In this document: positions 13,801 to 22,120 of the stretch, one piece after another
Numbering within the stretch: position 1 is the stretch's first letter
How the letters are laid out: the number at the start of each line of letters is the position of its first letter
NCBI RefSeq assembly: GCF_027943255.1
Contig: NC_072894.1
Location: forward strand, 76,733,601-76,797,600
DNA length: 64,000 nt
Source of the DNA: Anastrepha obliqua
Lineage: Eukaryota; Arthropoda; Insecta; Diptera; Tephritidae
Direction of reading: 5' to 3'
The notes under the pieces: model-generated
Seen by the model: only the letters and a program-made list of their open reading frames with translations
What the model was told of the DNA's origin: nothing
Databases searched by the model: none
Translations under genes and position numbers: made by a program

Positions 13801-16800
13801 TTTGAGAGCCATTGATTGTATGAGGATCAGAACGTTGTTTTTTAGCCATTTTTGGTTCGCTCGAGCTTTGTGAGACGGTGCCGAGTCCTTTTTAAAACTT
13901 CCATGGTCTGCCACCGAAATGTTTGTCTGCCCACGGCTTCAAAGCAACCTCCAGAATACTTTCCCGATAATATTTCGCATTTACCTTGACGCCAGGCTCG
14001 ATGAAAACGATTGGAGAGCGCCCTTCTGCGGTTACACCGGCCCAAACCATTACCTGGGGCTAATTGATTACTCAAATTCTCGTATGAACGGTCGGTCAAA
14101 TAAACCCTATAGTTTTGGGAGTTTACGAATTGACTTGTTGCTGCTTTAGTTTGAGATTATGCGCGTTTTGGAACTTGTTTTTTCAGTATGCGGCGGATAC
14201 TGCGGTAAAATATATTTAGTTCTTTCGCCATTTGATTGGCACTTCGACGGGGATTTCGCTCAAGTCGTTTCTTCACTTTTTGAACCATTTCTTTTGATGA
14301 CCATCTCAATGAAAAATTTAAATTTCTATGAAAATAATTTACAAACGATGTTTAGTAATGTTCATTATAGAAAAATTAACTATTTGCATTTCTTGGTTTT
14401 CGGCTTTGGTTTATTGTACCGTATCAGTATGCGTTGGACGCTACGGTCAAATATTTTCAGTTCTTTCGCCATTTTATTGGCACTTCGTCGGGGATTTCGC
14501 TGAAGTCGCTTCTTCACTTTTGGAACCATTTCATATGACGTTGCAGTCTTTTGATGACTACCTCCATGACGTTTCGCGACGCAAATATTTTTTATGAGAA
14601 GTTTTTCATGACAGAAATACACTCGAAGGTTTGCCATTGGCTGCGGTGGAACGGCTGCTATTAGAAAAATAAGTAGCGGTATGCCGATATATTCAGCAGA
14701 ATTCGCTCGAAATACTTAAGTAAAGAATGACATCTCCTTGGTTGTTCACAACCATAACAGTGGTTGGAAACTTCGTGTGCATGACGACAGGAACCTCGGT
14801 AGGACTAGAACATAGCATGTGTCATTTATGTGGTTGGTCTGTTGGCCTTGGTAAAAATATTTTTCGTCAGAAAAAACCATGGAACCATAACATCTCAGGC
14901 GCTTCAAAGTATTTTATTTTGCTTGCATTTAGATCGAATAACTCGCTGTTCTTGTGTTTGCTCCGACATGCAAGTAAACTGTCTTCTACGCATAACATAG
15001 GATTTACACCGGAGATCTTCATGGAAAACCCGACGGATAAAACCCTTAAAAACATTAAGTTCTCTCGCAATTACCCTCATTGGTTTTGAAGTGCCCTCGT
15101 CAATGATCGCTTGCACTTCTTGAATAAATTCTACAGATCGGACAGTGTCAGAACGTTCCTCGTATTTTTTGCGTTTTGCAACCGATTCTGCATCACCGCC
15201 TGATTCCAATATTGAAAATTAAATTCACCTTCTGAACGAATGAATGGACGCACTTAAGAAAATCAGGGATTTCAAAGTTGGTGTGATTTGCACATTCATA
15301 CATACATATGGCGACCATAACTGCGTGTCTCTTCATTTCTTTAATTCAGTTTTAGTCCTACATGTCTTATTTAAAAATTACCAAAAATAAAAATAATGGT
15401 TTCGAAAAGATATAGCCACATACAAGCATGTCCTCAACTACCATATGCACCTTATAGACATAGAAACTATGTAATCCAGAAAATTTAATTGTGCGTTGTT
15501 AGTTTTTATATTTTCTGCATATATTTTTTTCTTTTACTCATTAAGAGAGAGTAGCTTATGGCAGTAAAATGATATAGTATTTCACTAACAAAACTCTATC
15601 TTTACCTAATTGCCAAGACACTAACAATGTATTATTTTAATAAAAACAAATTGGCATTTATATAATGTTCCATTGTAAACCCAGGCAGCAAGTACTCTTT
15701 GGTCTTAGTTAGTTAATAATAATAATAAAAGAAGACATTTTGCACTTAGAACGGTTATTGCTTACGACCACAGATAAATATGTACTTAGTCTTGCCATAA
15801 ATTCTGGGACACATTTGACAATGCATGTCGAGAACAAATTCACGAAAAAAAGTTCCGTTATTTTTGCTTTTGTTCGTATGCATTGTCTACTCATAAATTA
15901 TATTCAGTTTCGTGGCAAATTTCGCTTGTTAACAATGAAGTGGGGAGCTAAGGAAAATCGGAGTGCAGTGATTGCATTACACAAATATGGTAAAAGTGCA
16001 AGTGAGATTTACGAATTGCTGGAAAAGCTTAATATTTCGAGAATGTTTATTTACTGCATGATCAATCGTTTTTCCCAAACGTCTGAATTATATATATATA
16101 CATATGTACTACTGTGGGCAAAAAGTCAGGTGAATTTGGTTGTAAAATGAAAAATGTTTATTTATTCTTGTAAATCAATTTCATCCCCTTCAAAATAATC
16201 CCCTCTCGATGAAATCCACTATGCCAACGATTTTTCCAATCCCCGAAACGTGCCAAATAGTCCATTTCCGGTATAGCCATCAGCACCTTCTTCGATTCAG
16301 CTTTTATCTCCTCAATCGAATCGAAACGCGTTCCCCGGAGGGGTCTCTTGAGTTTTGGGAATAGCCAGAAGTCACACGGAGCCAAATCAGGCGAATACGG
16401 TATGCGTGGAATTTTTGGCGAAATGGTCACGAAGAACGAGTGCAGTGTGAGACGGTGCATTATCGTGATGCAAAAACCAAGAGTTGTTGGCCCATAATTC
16501 TGGCCTTTTTAGACGAATTGCTTCACGTAAACGACGCTTAACGCTCAAATAATATTCCTTATTAACAGTTTGGCCAGGTGAAAGGAATTCATAGTGCACC
16601 ACACCACGAAAATCGAAAAAAACTGTCATCATGACCTTTATTTTTGAACGACTTTGACGTGCTTTAGCACGATATTCGCTTGATTGGTCGGTTGTTTCAG
16701 GGTCGTAAGCATAAATCCAAGTCTCATCTCCCGTAATGATGCATTTGAGCTTGTCCTGATAGTCTGAAAGCATTGTTTCACACACATCAACGCGACGACT

Positions 16801-19800
16801 TTTTTCCAAGAAATTGAGAGTTTTCGGTACCAAACGAGATTTGACTTTTCGTAGGCCCAAATGGTCTTTCAAAACGGTTTTCACAGATCCTTCTGATATT
16901 CCGATCATATCAGTAAGGCCTTTAACAGTCAACCGACGATTTTTGAGTACTAACTTCTTCACTTTATTGACGTGTTGGTTATCTGTTGACGTCGCTGGTC
17001 GTCCGGAGCGCTCCAAGTCATCTACACGCTCTCGACCCTCTTTGAAGTCTTTGTACCACTTATAAACATTTTTCTGCGACATGGTCGAATCACCAAAAAT
17101 CAGACATTGTAAAAATCGAAAAATGTCCTCTTGGTCGTTTGGTAAACACAAGCGTAAATATATTACTGATAATGACATTCACATTAAAATTGGCCCAGAT
17201 GTTATTAACAGTGCTGCCAACTCATGGAAAAAATAACTACAGCGAAATTTTAATCCTGCGAAGTTTGACAAATAAATTCACCTTACTTTTTGCCCACAGT
17301 AGTATATAATTGGCGCTTACACCGTTTTTGGGTGTTTGGCCGAGCTCCTCTTCCTATTTGAGGTGTGCGTCTTGATGTTGTTCCACAAATGGAGGGACCT
17401 ACAGTTTAAGCCGACTCCGAACGGCAGATATTTTTATGAGGAGCTTTTTATGGCAGAAATACACTCGGAGGTTTGCCATTGCCTGCCGAGGGGCGACCGC
17501 TATTATAAAATTTTTTTTCTTAATTTTGGTGTTTCACCGAGATTCGAACCAACGTTCTCTCTGTGAATTCCGAATGGTAGTCACGCACCAACCCTTCGGC
17601 TTCGGTGGCCGAACGTCTGAATTGGCAGACAGAAAAAGAAGTGGTCGTCCTCGCCTGGTTTGAGCCAGTGCAGTCTTAAAAGCCGTTCGAGATAGAATCA
17701 CAGCGCAGGTTCGAGCAGCGAGCATATCCATGGAAACTGTGCGTGCTGTCATGGTCTAATCATTTGAAGGCTTGTGGAAAAGCAAATGGTGACCATTTCG
17801 AATGAAAATAAGAAATTTTATTTGATTAAATAAAACTAATTTCATCAAAAAAATGTTATGATTTCATATCTATAACGGACTTAACTTGTAACAGAACTTG
17901 TGGCACGACTAAGTATGTAGGATTTTTTAAGATGCGTAACCATATTTATTTTTTTTATGGAAAAATGCTGATATTGTAGTTAAAATGCAAGTGACACCTA
18001 TTGGGAAACCCATAATATGACATAGAAAGGACGACAGACTAGTTGGCCTAAAGTCCTTCGTTGATTCACGTCTCCTTCTGCCTACCTTTGGAATGAAGAC
18101 GACTCCAACAGGTTTCCAGCTATTTGGAATATATTATCACATAAGTTTAGACACGCTTTGAAAATTTCCATTAGCCATAGTAGAATATTATCAAAGGCCT
18201 TACAGTATACAATTTTTTTCAGTATTCATTGACATTTCATTATGGAAAGACTTACGCCTCAAAAACGTTTACAAATCGGATATAATTGTATTACGAAAAT
18301 CAACGCTCTGTGAAAAAGGTTCACCGTGCGAGTTTTGTTTCGCGATGACGCCCATTTGTGGCTTAATGGCTACGTCAATAAGCAAAATTGCCAAATTTGT
18401 GCTGAAGAGCAACCCGAAGCCATTCAAATACAGACATTACATCTATTGATAATAACCATTTGGTGCGTCCTATGGGCTGGAGGAACATCGGCCCATATTT
18501 CTTCAAAGACGAGACTAGCACCAATGTAACAGAGAATGGCGAACGCTAACGCGCCATGATAAACAACATTTTGATGCCGGAAATTGAAGTCGGTAATCTC
18601 AACAACATTTGGTTCCAACAAGATGGATTAACTCCGCGTCGTTTCGGTGAGCAATTTATCTCCCGCATCGGACCAGTGGATTGGCCACCAAGATCGTGTG
18701 ATATCACACTTTGGACTTTTATTTGTGGAGGTATGAAAAGTCTCGATACCTTGTGGATAAACCAGCTTCGATTGAGGTATTGAAAGCCAACATTACTAAA
18801 GTTATTCTCGAAATACCGACGGAAGCCCTTCAGCGAGTTGCGAGTCATTAAAAATTGTGTTTACGGATAGCCGAATTACGGCGAAGTTGCAGCCATATTT
18901 TGAAAGGGATTATCATTAAAAAAATGTCGTTGTTTTATTTCAATATAAAATCCGATACTTCTAGGTTGATCACCCTATACATAACATACCATTTACAACA
19001 ATTAACAGATTATTTATGTTTTTTTCATTCTACAATCTGTTGTATGCAAGTAAAAAACACAATTTAAAACTAGAAATTAGCGAAACAAAAATAATGGGAA
19101 ATATGGCAGTAGGGGTTGAATTATTCAGTCGATTGCCACCTGAAATCTCTTTCTTATCATCAAAGACATCAAGCTAGACTTAAATTCGCCTAAGCCCACC
19201 CCAATTGGAGTGTCTAAAACTCGAAGACTGTGCTATTTCCTGGCGAAAAAATGGGTAAAAATTAAATGATCTGAGTTAACTATTCCATCCAGAGACATGG
19301 GCCAACTCGTGAGGAAGCTCCAACCTAACAACAATCCAAACACATATTGCCAAAGTGAATAGAACCTGTCTTCGGAGCAATAGGCTGGAAGTTTTTATTC
19401 AGCCTATCCAATCTCCCACTTCTTAAACTTACTGAAAACTTTTGACTGATTGTTAAGGGGTTACATGGGTTTCGTTGGTTCAAAAAATCGATTTTTTTTC
19501 TTATTAATTTCTACAACTTCTCAGGAATATTATCCTAAATTTTCAAGTCGATCCGAATAATAAATTCGTAGATACAGCCTTTGGAATGTGTGCGCTCCAA
19601 GCCACTTTTATTGTTACTCAAAACTTTAAACGCGTTTTTCTTGGAACCGTGTTTTCAAAGTCGGTTGTCAAATGTTCTCGAAAACTACTCAACCGATTTT
19701 GATGAAATTTTACACAGGTGTTCGAAATACAATTTACTCGTGCTTGAACGAAGGATTTTGTTTTTTTTTTCAATTACAAGCAAATTTGACCAAAATTTTC

Positions 19801-20434
19801 ATTTGTTTGCAAAAATGTGTGCCAAAATTCAAATTTTTACTTTTTTTTCTTTCCTTCGTTGAAGCACGAGTTTATGGTCTTAACTAAAGCTCTTATTTTT
19901 GTTTTTTCATTTTTGATGAGCCTGTCAGGAGTTATGCTGACAACGCCGATGCACCTTTTTTTCGAGGGGTCAACGAAAATGACGTCGCAATGGAGGAGTT
20001 TTATTTTTTTTTTTTTGAAAATTTCAGAAATTATTCTTTAAATATGTATCTATAAGACAGAAAAAAGTTTGAATTAAATAAATATTTTTTTACATAGAAA
20101 AAAAAATATTGAAAATAGGCTTTTTTTTACCCGACGAAACCCATGTAACCCCTTAACACAAATATCAACAAAGAAATTTATAAAGCTAAAACACGTCTGT
20201 TTAAGACCGTAGAGGTTTGCTTGGAAACCTCATACTTGCCGTATGAGTTTCGGTCAATACTATATTTAATTTTACGCTATTCAGAAGAAGAGAACATACT
20301 TATTTATATAATTTTTTGTTTTACAGCTCACTGCTGGCGGCCTAAAGCCTATGAATATGAATTCTTTTCTGGCGATAGTGCGTTTTGCTTATTCATTCTT
20401 TACCATTCTAAAAGGAACTAAGAAAGATAATTAA
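4847..20434 (+). CDS. Insect odorant receptor (7tm_6), seven exons, complete
   Basis: Ligand-binding subunit of an odorant-gated cation channel of olfactory neuron membranes; in this family it works with the co-receptor Orco. I assemble the exons as 4847-5137, 5241-5379, 5492-5759, 9384-9483, 12377-12478, 12580-12687 and 20327-20434. Every junction is GT-AG, the phases agree, and the 1116 bases give 371 residues plus TAA, close to the usual receptor length. Seven hydrophobic segments are visible: LAFCLLSLPIFCCFATFYRI and ITIRSFLVL (exon 1), ASILLFSIMIICIFCLSSIQ (2), LWLAPIVLLTYVSYLCVLMI (3), NFVDVSIFCIIPCVIIVYSN (4), LVFIVTISTYFIFWLANCFC (5) and FLAIVRFAYSFFTILK (7). The C-terminal motifs CNWID...FRK, GQKPLE and AYSFFTIL are typical of the family. 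The start is in AAAATGA context. Introns 3, 4 and 6 (3.6, 2.9 and 7.6 kb) are filled with transposons. I cannot name the orthologue. No receptor tandem copy is seen. Confidence 0.9.
5905..6060 (-). mobile_element. Small mariner-type transposase remnant in receptor intron 3
   Basis: The minus frame reads RFGPSSCFLFPKEKSSLKR then GTLRDVNAAL, which parallels the LAPCDFFLFPKLKxxLKG block of mariner transposases. It is short, degenerate and without terminal repeats. Confidence 0.55.
6535..6605 (+). mobile_element. Possible LINE RNase H fragment
   Basis: The plus frame reads LIPDHCEIEGNEVTDE then stop, resembling the WVPGHxGIxGNExADE motif of LINE RNase H domains. The fragment is about 70 bases and nothing flanking supports it, so the call is tentative. 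Confidence 0.4.
6606..7080. other. Receptor intron 3 sequence, unassigned
   Basis: AT-rich intron sequence with no reading frame or repeat that I recognise. Confidence 0.4.
7081..7722. mobile_element. MITE-like element with 13-bp inverted ends
   Basis: TTTCTGGTCTAGA at 7081-7093 is repeated in inverse at 7710-7722. The interior is AT-rich, has no transposase frame, and carries AAAAAATCGATTTTTT just inside the left end and GAACCGATTGATTTGAATTT further in. Both motifs have counterparts in the element at 19457-20152. No clear target duplication is seen, so the boundaries are provisional. Confidence 0.5.
7991..9269 (-). mobile_element. Full-length mariner with nearly intact transposase
   Basis: A 1279-bp element with inverted ends CGAGGGGTGCCTTTTATAT at 7991 and their complement ending at 9269, each flanked by TA. 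The transposase starts at 9095 (MELNPEHFRAIIFHNFRRGL), with a helix-turn-helix region up to about 8700. The catalytic blocks are VTGDEAWIYAYEP, LHQDNASSHTS and GHPDFSPNDFFLFP, and the stop is at about 8056. Two defects are visible: a one-base loss in the A run at about 8702-8707 (minus strand) that shifts frame before the first catalytic block, and an in-frame TGA near 8485 within VACFF-KTGHV. It sits in receptor intron 3. The subfamily was not determined. Confidence 0.93.
9811..10112 (+). mobile_element. tRNA-derived SINE, copy B
   Basis: A plus-oriented copy of the SINE family, in receptor intron 4. The tRNA-like head has TAGCCGAATGGGTTGGTGCG (A-box region, about 9819) and GGGTTTGAATCTCGG (B-box region, about 9864). 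The body holds CCCTCGGCAGGCAATG and AGGTCCCTCCATTTATGGAA and ends in GCGCAAATTATTTATAC. No obvious target duplication was found. Confidence 0.82.
10117..11210 (+). mobile_element. RTE-like non-LTR retrotransposon, RT-domain copy with internal deletion
   Basis: Plus-strand frames carry RT blocks: LIGPYQCGFRPGRCTIDQIF, then HHLFVNFKAAFDS, then LLAYADDIDIIYLNN, then the C-terminal part with TLIMPVLRYGA-like and FERKIVRKIFGLLH sequence, ending near VFNWRRLA. Compared with copy 1066-1857 it extends further 5'. It lacks sequence between FGIPAKLLRLC and the segment leading to the YADD box, and lacks part of the C-terminus (after GLLHV the YRRRWNDELYEL stretch is missing). Several frameshifts make it dead. 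It lies in receptor intron 4. Confidence 0.85.
11211..12376. other. Receptor intron 4, remaining sequence
   Basis: AT-rich with long T runs at about 11743-11760 and 12046-12060. No repeat or frame is recognised before exon 5 begins at 12377. Confidence 0.4.
12734..13034. mobile_element. Short MITE-like element with TA flanks
   Basis: CAAGGTGCCGCTAAAGT at 12734 is an imperfect inverse of the sequence ending ACTTTTTGCCTCGCCTTG at 13034. Both ends are bordered by TA, as for Tc1/mariner insertions. The 301-bp interior has no transposase frame. It lies at the start of receptor intron 6. Confidence 0.55.
13376..13478 (-). mobile_element. Tc1/mariner transposase C-terminal fragment
   Basis: The minus frame reads VNMKKEHLIGACNRFWIG then EKVIAANGNFIG and stop. 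It corresponds to the C-terminus of the element family seen at 56522-57412 (VSVNKEHLI) and is probably the 3' end of the copy whose N-terminal half lies at 14690-15225, separated from it by the maT-like insertion. Confidence 0.6.
13484..14585 (-). mobile_element. maT-like (DD37D-type) element, chimeric copy
   Basis: The low-coordinate end CAGGGTCCGGCACTCGAAGT matches the terminal repeat of the element at 53468-54415. Minus-strand sequence contains the catalytic core (RSPIVFIEPGVKVNAKYY and KPWADKHFGGRPWKF in broken frames) and the helix-turn-helix segment. That segment (EMVPKVKKRLQRNPRRSANK and MAKELKIFDRSVQRILI) is present twice in diverged form, at about 14160-14310 and 14385-14585. No matching high-coordinate terminus is visible. 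Frames are broken throughout. Confidence 0.78.
14586..14675 (-). mobile_element. SINE fragment, copy C
   Basis: About 90 bases of the SINE body in minus orientation, TTTTTATGAGAAGTTTTTCA through CATGACAGAAATACACTCG to CTGCTATTAGAAAAATAA. Both ends are truncated. Confidence 0.7.
14690..15225 (-). mobile_element. Tc1/mariner-type transposase, N-terminal half
   Basis: The minus frame from 15209 reads EAIIDEGTSKPMRVIARELN-like helix-turn-helix sequence (VQAIIDEGTSKPMRVIAREL) then VFHEDLRCKSYVMRRRQF, and a broken DDE-adjacent segment (LWFHGFFLTKN) down to about 14750. It is the same family as 56522-57412. The catalytic middle is missing, and the C-terminal tail seems to survive at 13376-13478. 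Confidence 0.72.
15226..15792. other. Receptor intron 6, unassigned
   Basis: AT-rich intron sequence with no frame or repeat that I recognise. Confidence 0.4.
16090..17611 (-). mobile_element. tRNA-derived SINE, copy D, with 12-bp target duplication
   Basis: A minus-oriented SINE inserted in the Tc1-like element. AACGTCTGAATT occurs at 16078-16089 and again at 17612-17623, a perfect target-site duplication. The (TA)n tail (16090-16108) is separated from the body (17304-17611) by the mariner at 16109-17303. The head at about 17570-17611 reads, on the minus strand, CGAAGCCGAAGGGTTGGTGC (A box). Confidence 0.9.
16109..17303 (-). mobile_element. Mariner, near full length, frameshifted
   Basis: A 1195-bp element with inverted ends CTACTGTGGGCAAAAAGT (16109) and its complement ending at 17303, bordered by TA on both sides. 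The transposase frame from 17178 contains a helix-turn-helix region (KNVYKWYKDFKEG and KGLTDMIGISEGSVKTVL), the block IITGDETWIYAYDPET and the block FLHHDNAPSHTA. After a frameshift near 16420-16460 it continues with YSPDLAPCDFWLFPKLKRPL and ends at about 16158. It is inserted into the (TA)n tail of SINE copy D. Confidence 0.93.
17985..18215 (-). mobile_element. Non-LTR retrotransposon RT fragment
   Basis: Minus-strand sequence reads LLWLMEIFKACLNL then, with a frame change, WKPVGVVFIPKVGRRR and FRPISLSSFLC. This matches the first RT blocks of LINE ORF2 (the xVxFIPKxGK...FRPISLxSF pattern). Only about 230 bases remain. Confidence 0.7.
18236..18976 (+). mobile_element. Tc/mariner-like transposase remnant (WPPRSCD type)
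   Basis: Plus-strand frames contain MERLTPQKRLQIGYN at the start, then FRDDAHLWLNGYVNKQNCQI (first catalytic region), then NNIWFQQDGLTPR (second) and VDWPPRSCDITLWTF (third), in broken frames. The sequence CTAGGTTGATCACCCTATA at about 18963 is a likely 3' terminus. Most of the DNA-binding domain is deleted. Related pieces are at 34449, 38777, 40388 and 52985. Confidence 0.8.
18977..19452. other. Receptor intron 6, unassigned
   Basis: Contains a faint LINE-like stretch around 19100-19440 that I cannot confirm. Nothing else is recognised. Confidence 0.35.
19457..20152. mobile_element. TTAA-flanked MITE, 696 bp
   Basis: GGGGTTACATGGGTTTCG at the left end is repeated in inverse at the right end, and the element is bordered by TTAA at 19453-19456 and 20153-20156. 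The interior is AT-rich with AAAAAATCGATTTTTT near the left end, CTCAACCGATTTTGATGAAA at about 19688 and long T runs. No transposase is encoded. TTAA targets suggest mobilisation by a piggyBac-type transposase (inference). It lies just upstream of the last receptor exon. Confidence 0.78.
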
Positions 20435-20532
20435 ATGGATACTATAATTAAATGGATCACTCGACGAACTGCTTGACCGACCATGAAAATGCTCTAATTG
20501 TTTATTTTTTTAACAAAAAAAAACTTTTTTTA

Positions 20533-20848
20533 GGGGTTAGGGGTAGTCAAAGGATCGAAAAAATTATGATTTTCAATATATTTTTTTTTTGCTAGTCAAT
20601 AGTTTTATTTTACAAAAATAAAAACATAGCATTAATACATCACCTTTCGACTTGACTTTAGCAAAATTTCAAAAAAAAAAATTTATAATTGTAAAAGTTA
20701 CGCTCCGGAGCACCCGAGTGCCCTTTGTTAATTGTTGAATGTATTTGTCGGACTCACTTCAAATTTTCACACAATATTTTTAAGAGATTATAATTTAAGA
20801 AAATGCAAAAAAATCAATTTTTTTTAATTCTGATTAGCCCTAACCCCT
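20533..20848. mobile_element. TTAA-type MITE, 316 bp
   Basis: GGGGTTAGGGGTAGTC at the left is an imperfect inverse of GATTAGCCCTAACCCC at the right, followed by TTAA; the left flank is TTTA. The interior is AT-rich and non-coding. It lies 98 bases past the receptor stop codon, so it may be in the 3' UTR or just beyond. Confidence 0.62.
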
Positions 20849-20852
20849 TAAT

Positions 20853-21570
20853 TAAATAAAGTAAAGCTGAGCTTTTAGCGATAAAAAATATAAAATATCT
20901 ACTATGGATATACAAAACTAGGCACACAAATCACATTTTTTAGAGAAACGCAATTTAGTATGGAATTATCCGCGTGGCCAATGAAAAGTCCACCAAGACA
21001 CCCTCTGACCGTTTATACTAAATCTATATATGGATATCTTTGCTCACTGTAGAAAAACAAAATAAAATTAAAGCTTGTAGACTGTGTTACAATCATGTAA
21101 AGTTTCAGTTATTGCCTTACTTGTTTACGAGGGAAGGGGTTTAGTTTCCATATATTTATTTAATCAATTTCCGAGTTTTAAAGTCTCAACTTTCGAGGAC
21201 TAGTAAGAAGTCAATGGGTTATTTTTGGTCATTCCAGATAAGTATCAGGCAAATATTTTATGTCACAAATTACTCTTATCACATTTTTTTAAATTTAATT
21301 TATTAAACTTTTTTCTTTTCATTTTATTAATTTGTTTTAATTATTTTTATATATTTTGTTTTACGTTATTTCATACTGCTTTGCTTCATTTATTTCATCA
21401 ACTTCTCTTCATTTTGTTTTATTTATTTTTTTTTATTATTTATTATAGACTTAGCAGGAGCAACTCGGTGCCCCCTCCTTTCTTCATCTCACCCCCTTCA
21501 ACAAGTTACGAGTTGTCCCGTGTAAGCGCCGTCTTATTAAATAAATTCTAAACTTTTGTAATCCCGTACA
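20853..21570. other. AT-rich stretch with T-rich tract
   Basis: No gene recognised. About 21270-21450 is a T-rich, pyrimidine-biased tract that produces a spurious long frame. Confidence 0.4.
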
Positions 21571-21860
21571 AAATAAATCAAGGCGAATTGCATATCTAAG
21601 GTAGCGCCATTAACACGTTGACTGCCGCGCCGGCACCCATTGCCCGGCGCATGGCTTTTCAATGGCGCCGCGGCGGGCAATGGGTGCCGGCGCATTGTTT
21701 TTGGTGTGGTGGTGATGCACACTTCCGGCGCTGTGTGATAACCAGCAAATCTCGCTCGGCAGTCAACGTGTTAAGGAACAGTTACTTTATTTTTCGCGAT
21801 TTTGACAAGTCTGACGTCAGCTCCCTTCGCGATAGAAAACAAACGAACAAAAAAAAACAA
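21571..21860 (+). repeat. Dispersed repeat copy interrupted by a MITE
   Basis: The sequence around AAATCAAGGCGAATTGCATA and GGTAGCGCC, continuing after the MITE with ACTTTATTTTTCGCGATTTT, parallels 22121-22185 (AAATCAAGGCAAATTG, GGTGGCGCCTTCC, TTTATTTTTCGCGATTT) and 34030-34115 (GGTGCCTTCCGAAAG, CTTTATTTCTTGCGATTTTG). The family identity is unknown. Confidence 0.6.
21614..21770. mobile_element. GC-rich palindromic MITE, 157 bp, TTAA target
   Basis: CACGTTGACTGCCG at 21614 and its exact inverse ending at 21770 are bordered by TTAA at 21610-21613 and 21771-21774. Inside is a perfect 20-bp inverted repeat (21627-21646 and 21674-21693) around a 27-base loop. The element is strongly GC-rich against AT-rich surroundings. 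No coding capacity. Confidence 0.82.
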
Positions 21861-22120
21861 AAGGAGGATAAATTACATGCTTGTGAAAATTCAGTGAATG
21901 GCTTGGTAATATTGTGATTTGTGAGATTTAAAGTAAACAAACTAATGACCCCTTCCTTTTGCTTGTTTATTCGTGGGCTCTTACGACGCGGCGAATTCGG
22001 AAGGCGCAATCAGCACAATCAGTATTCTATCATTCTTGAAAACGAATGAGAGGGACTTATCGTCAAATTGAGAATAAAACGCTGTCAACCGAAAGCGAAC
22101 AATTTTTTAATACTGTCACA

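Larger units (their letters stand above)
15793..17912 (+). mobile_element. Tc1-like element interrupted by a SINE and a mariner
   Basis: The left end TTGCCATAAATTCTGGGAC (about 15793) and right end ACAGAACTTGTGGCACGAC (about 17890-17908) are imperfect inverted repeats. The transposase starts at about 15938 (MKWGAKENRSAVIALHKYGK), reaches FSQTSEL at 16089, is broken by the SINE, and resumes in the same frame at 17614 with TSELADRKRSGRPRLV before a TGA. The catalytic centre is deleted; only a C-terminal piece (VRAASISMETVRAVMV) follows. The same family occurs at 46800-47690 and 59722-60712. It lies in receptor intron 6. Confidence 0.8.

Noticed and set aside
19581..20041. Overlapping frames of 70-93 residues
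   Set aside because: They lie within a TTAA-flanked MITE and are Phe-rich products of T runs.
21225..21551. 108-residue plus-strand reading frame
   Set aside because: It is a T-rich low-complexity tract giving Phe/Leu-rich translation, without domain or splice context.
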